The position numbers were made by a program, and so were the translations under genes. The notes under the pieces were generated by a model. It was not told where the DNA came from, did not search any database, and saw only the letters and a list, made by a program, of their open reading frames with translations. A stretch of DNA of 64,000 bases from positions 62,001 to 126,000 of the forward strand of contig CAVSDJ010000010.1 in assembly GCA_963726785.1 (NCBI GenBank), given 5' to 3'. Below, one piece after another: positions 63,423 to 64,000 of the stretch (positions within the stretch are counted from its first letter, which is position 1; every line of letters starts with the position of its first letter). The stretch comes from DATEKX01 sp963726785. Lineage in GTDB: Bacteria; Acidobacteriota; Blastocatellia; UBA7656.

Positions 63423-64000
63423 TCAACTCTCAGGCTCCCATTTGTATTCCATGTACCTGGCGGTTTTTTGCGCGACTTCACGGCCAAGCAATCTGTCTAC
63501 AACGTGGAGCGCCGCATCAATGCCTGCCGATACTCCTGCCGCTGTGACGACCTTGCCGTTGTCAACAAATCTTCGATTCTCGCGCACGGTTGTTTTTGGA
63601 GCTTGCTGCTTCAACGATTCGATTGCGCTCCAATGCGTAGTCGCTTCTTTTCCGTCGAGCAGTCCTGATTCAAGCAGAAGGAAAGCGCCCGTGCAGACGC
63701 TCATCATAACTTCTGCGCGCTCCGAAGACTTCTTGATCCACTCGATCACTTTGGAATCAGCCAGCGGCACATCGGTTCTTCCTCCCGGCAATACGATTAT
63801 GTCGGGAGGCGGGCAATTCGCAAACGTATACTGCGGTTTGATGGTTACGAATCTCTGACTGGTGATCTCCTCAGACGTTGCCGCAACCGTATAAACATTG
63901 AAAGCCTGGCTTTGGCCTGCGGATGCGAAGACTTCGCCGGGGCCGGAAAAGTCCAGCAACTCGACTCCTTCGTGTACGAAGATGGCGACATTTCTTTTTG
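63423..64000 (-). CDS. DJ-1/PfpI family protein (5' end outside window)
   Basis: The frame is open to the window edge (first visible residues KRNVAIFVHEGVELLDFSGP). Typical features are GVELLDFSGPGEVF, DIIVLPGGR and the nucleophile cysteine in MMSVCTGAFLLLESGLLDGK followed by ATTHW. The C-terminus VTAAGVSAGIDAALHVVDRL fits GlxA/isonitrile-hydratase-like members. There is no AraC-type DNA-binding domain after it, so it is an enzyme-like or single-domain member rather than a regulator. Confidence 0.88.
   Translation of the reverse strand, partial: KRNVAIFVHEGVELLDFSGPGEVFASAGQSQAFNVYTVAATSEEITSQRFVTIKPQYTFANCPPPDIIVLPGGRTDVPLADSKVIEWIKKSSERAEVMMSVCTGAFLLLESGLLDGKEATTHWSAIESLKQQAPKTTVRENRRFVDNGKVVTAAGVSAGIDAALHVVDRLLGREVAQKTARYMEYKWEPES

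Overview
The window looks like an Acidobacteriota chromosome, most likely of the Blastocatellia/Pyrinomonadaceae kind. This is an inference from gene content: several Oar-type TonB-dependent receptors with an N-terminal carboxypeptidase-regulatory domain, secreted S9 peptidases, a winged-helix/PD40 regulator, secreted TPR proteins, a PQQ beta-propeller protein, and a Gram-negative Lpt system next to rpoN. No rRNA or marker tree supports a finer placement.

Layout. 1-0.7 kb: end of an IPT/TIG protein and a cut-off EF-hand protein. 0.7-6.0 kb: PQQ protein (one frameshift), CinA/MoaB-type protein, secreted esterase, Ca2+/H+ antiporter. 6.0-8.4 kb: two tandem secreted TPR paralogues. 8.5-10.8 kb: exported methyltransferase-like protein and LolA-like protein. 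10.9-18.3 kb: two intact 1137-residue TonB-dependent receptors with their own terminators. 18.7-23.3 kb: MFS transporter, cyclophilin lipoprotein, YHS/TRASH-like metal protein, a small exported protein and a NYN-domain protein with a pentapeptide tail. 23.4-34.5 kb: a long minus-strand run recJ, lptC/lptA fusion, lptB, rpoN, hpf, rapZ, mannose-type EIIA, oppD, oppF. 34.8-38.7 kb: sensor kinase, tRNA-Leu(CAG), RNase R. 38.7-42.6 kb: an AT-richer minus-strand insert holding an Eco57I/TaqI-like DNA methyltransferase, a DUF262 protein and a RelA/SpoT-type synthetase-like protein. 42.8-48.2 kb: two secreted S9 peptidases around an exported protein of unknown function. 48.2-53.6 kb: cytochrome c/copper monooxygenase-like protein, a small secreted protein, a small HTH protein and a winged-helix/PD40 regulator. 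53.9-55.3 kb: scar of a TIR-TPR protein and an integrase tail. 55.5-62.4 kb: two TonB-dependent receptors with several frameshifts. 62.6-64 kb: winged-helix-like protein and a DJ-1/PfpI protein that runs off the window.

Two things stand out. First, many gene junctions carry palindromes of different sequence but common design: arms built from 7-base tandem units, the second arm being the reverse complement of the first. Four consecutive junctions of the rpoN-oppD run have one each. Second, the DUF262/RelA-SpoT pair, with 4 bases between its genes and a DNA methyltransferase just upstream, looks like a compact defence module not of the usual GmrSD form.

The right-hand third (48-64 kb) is rich in single-base indels, mostly one extra base in short G or C runs. 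Several genes there are broken as read but restored by removing one base, so assembly error and real decay cannot be told apart from the sequence alone.
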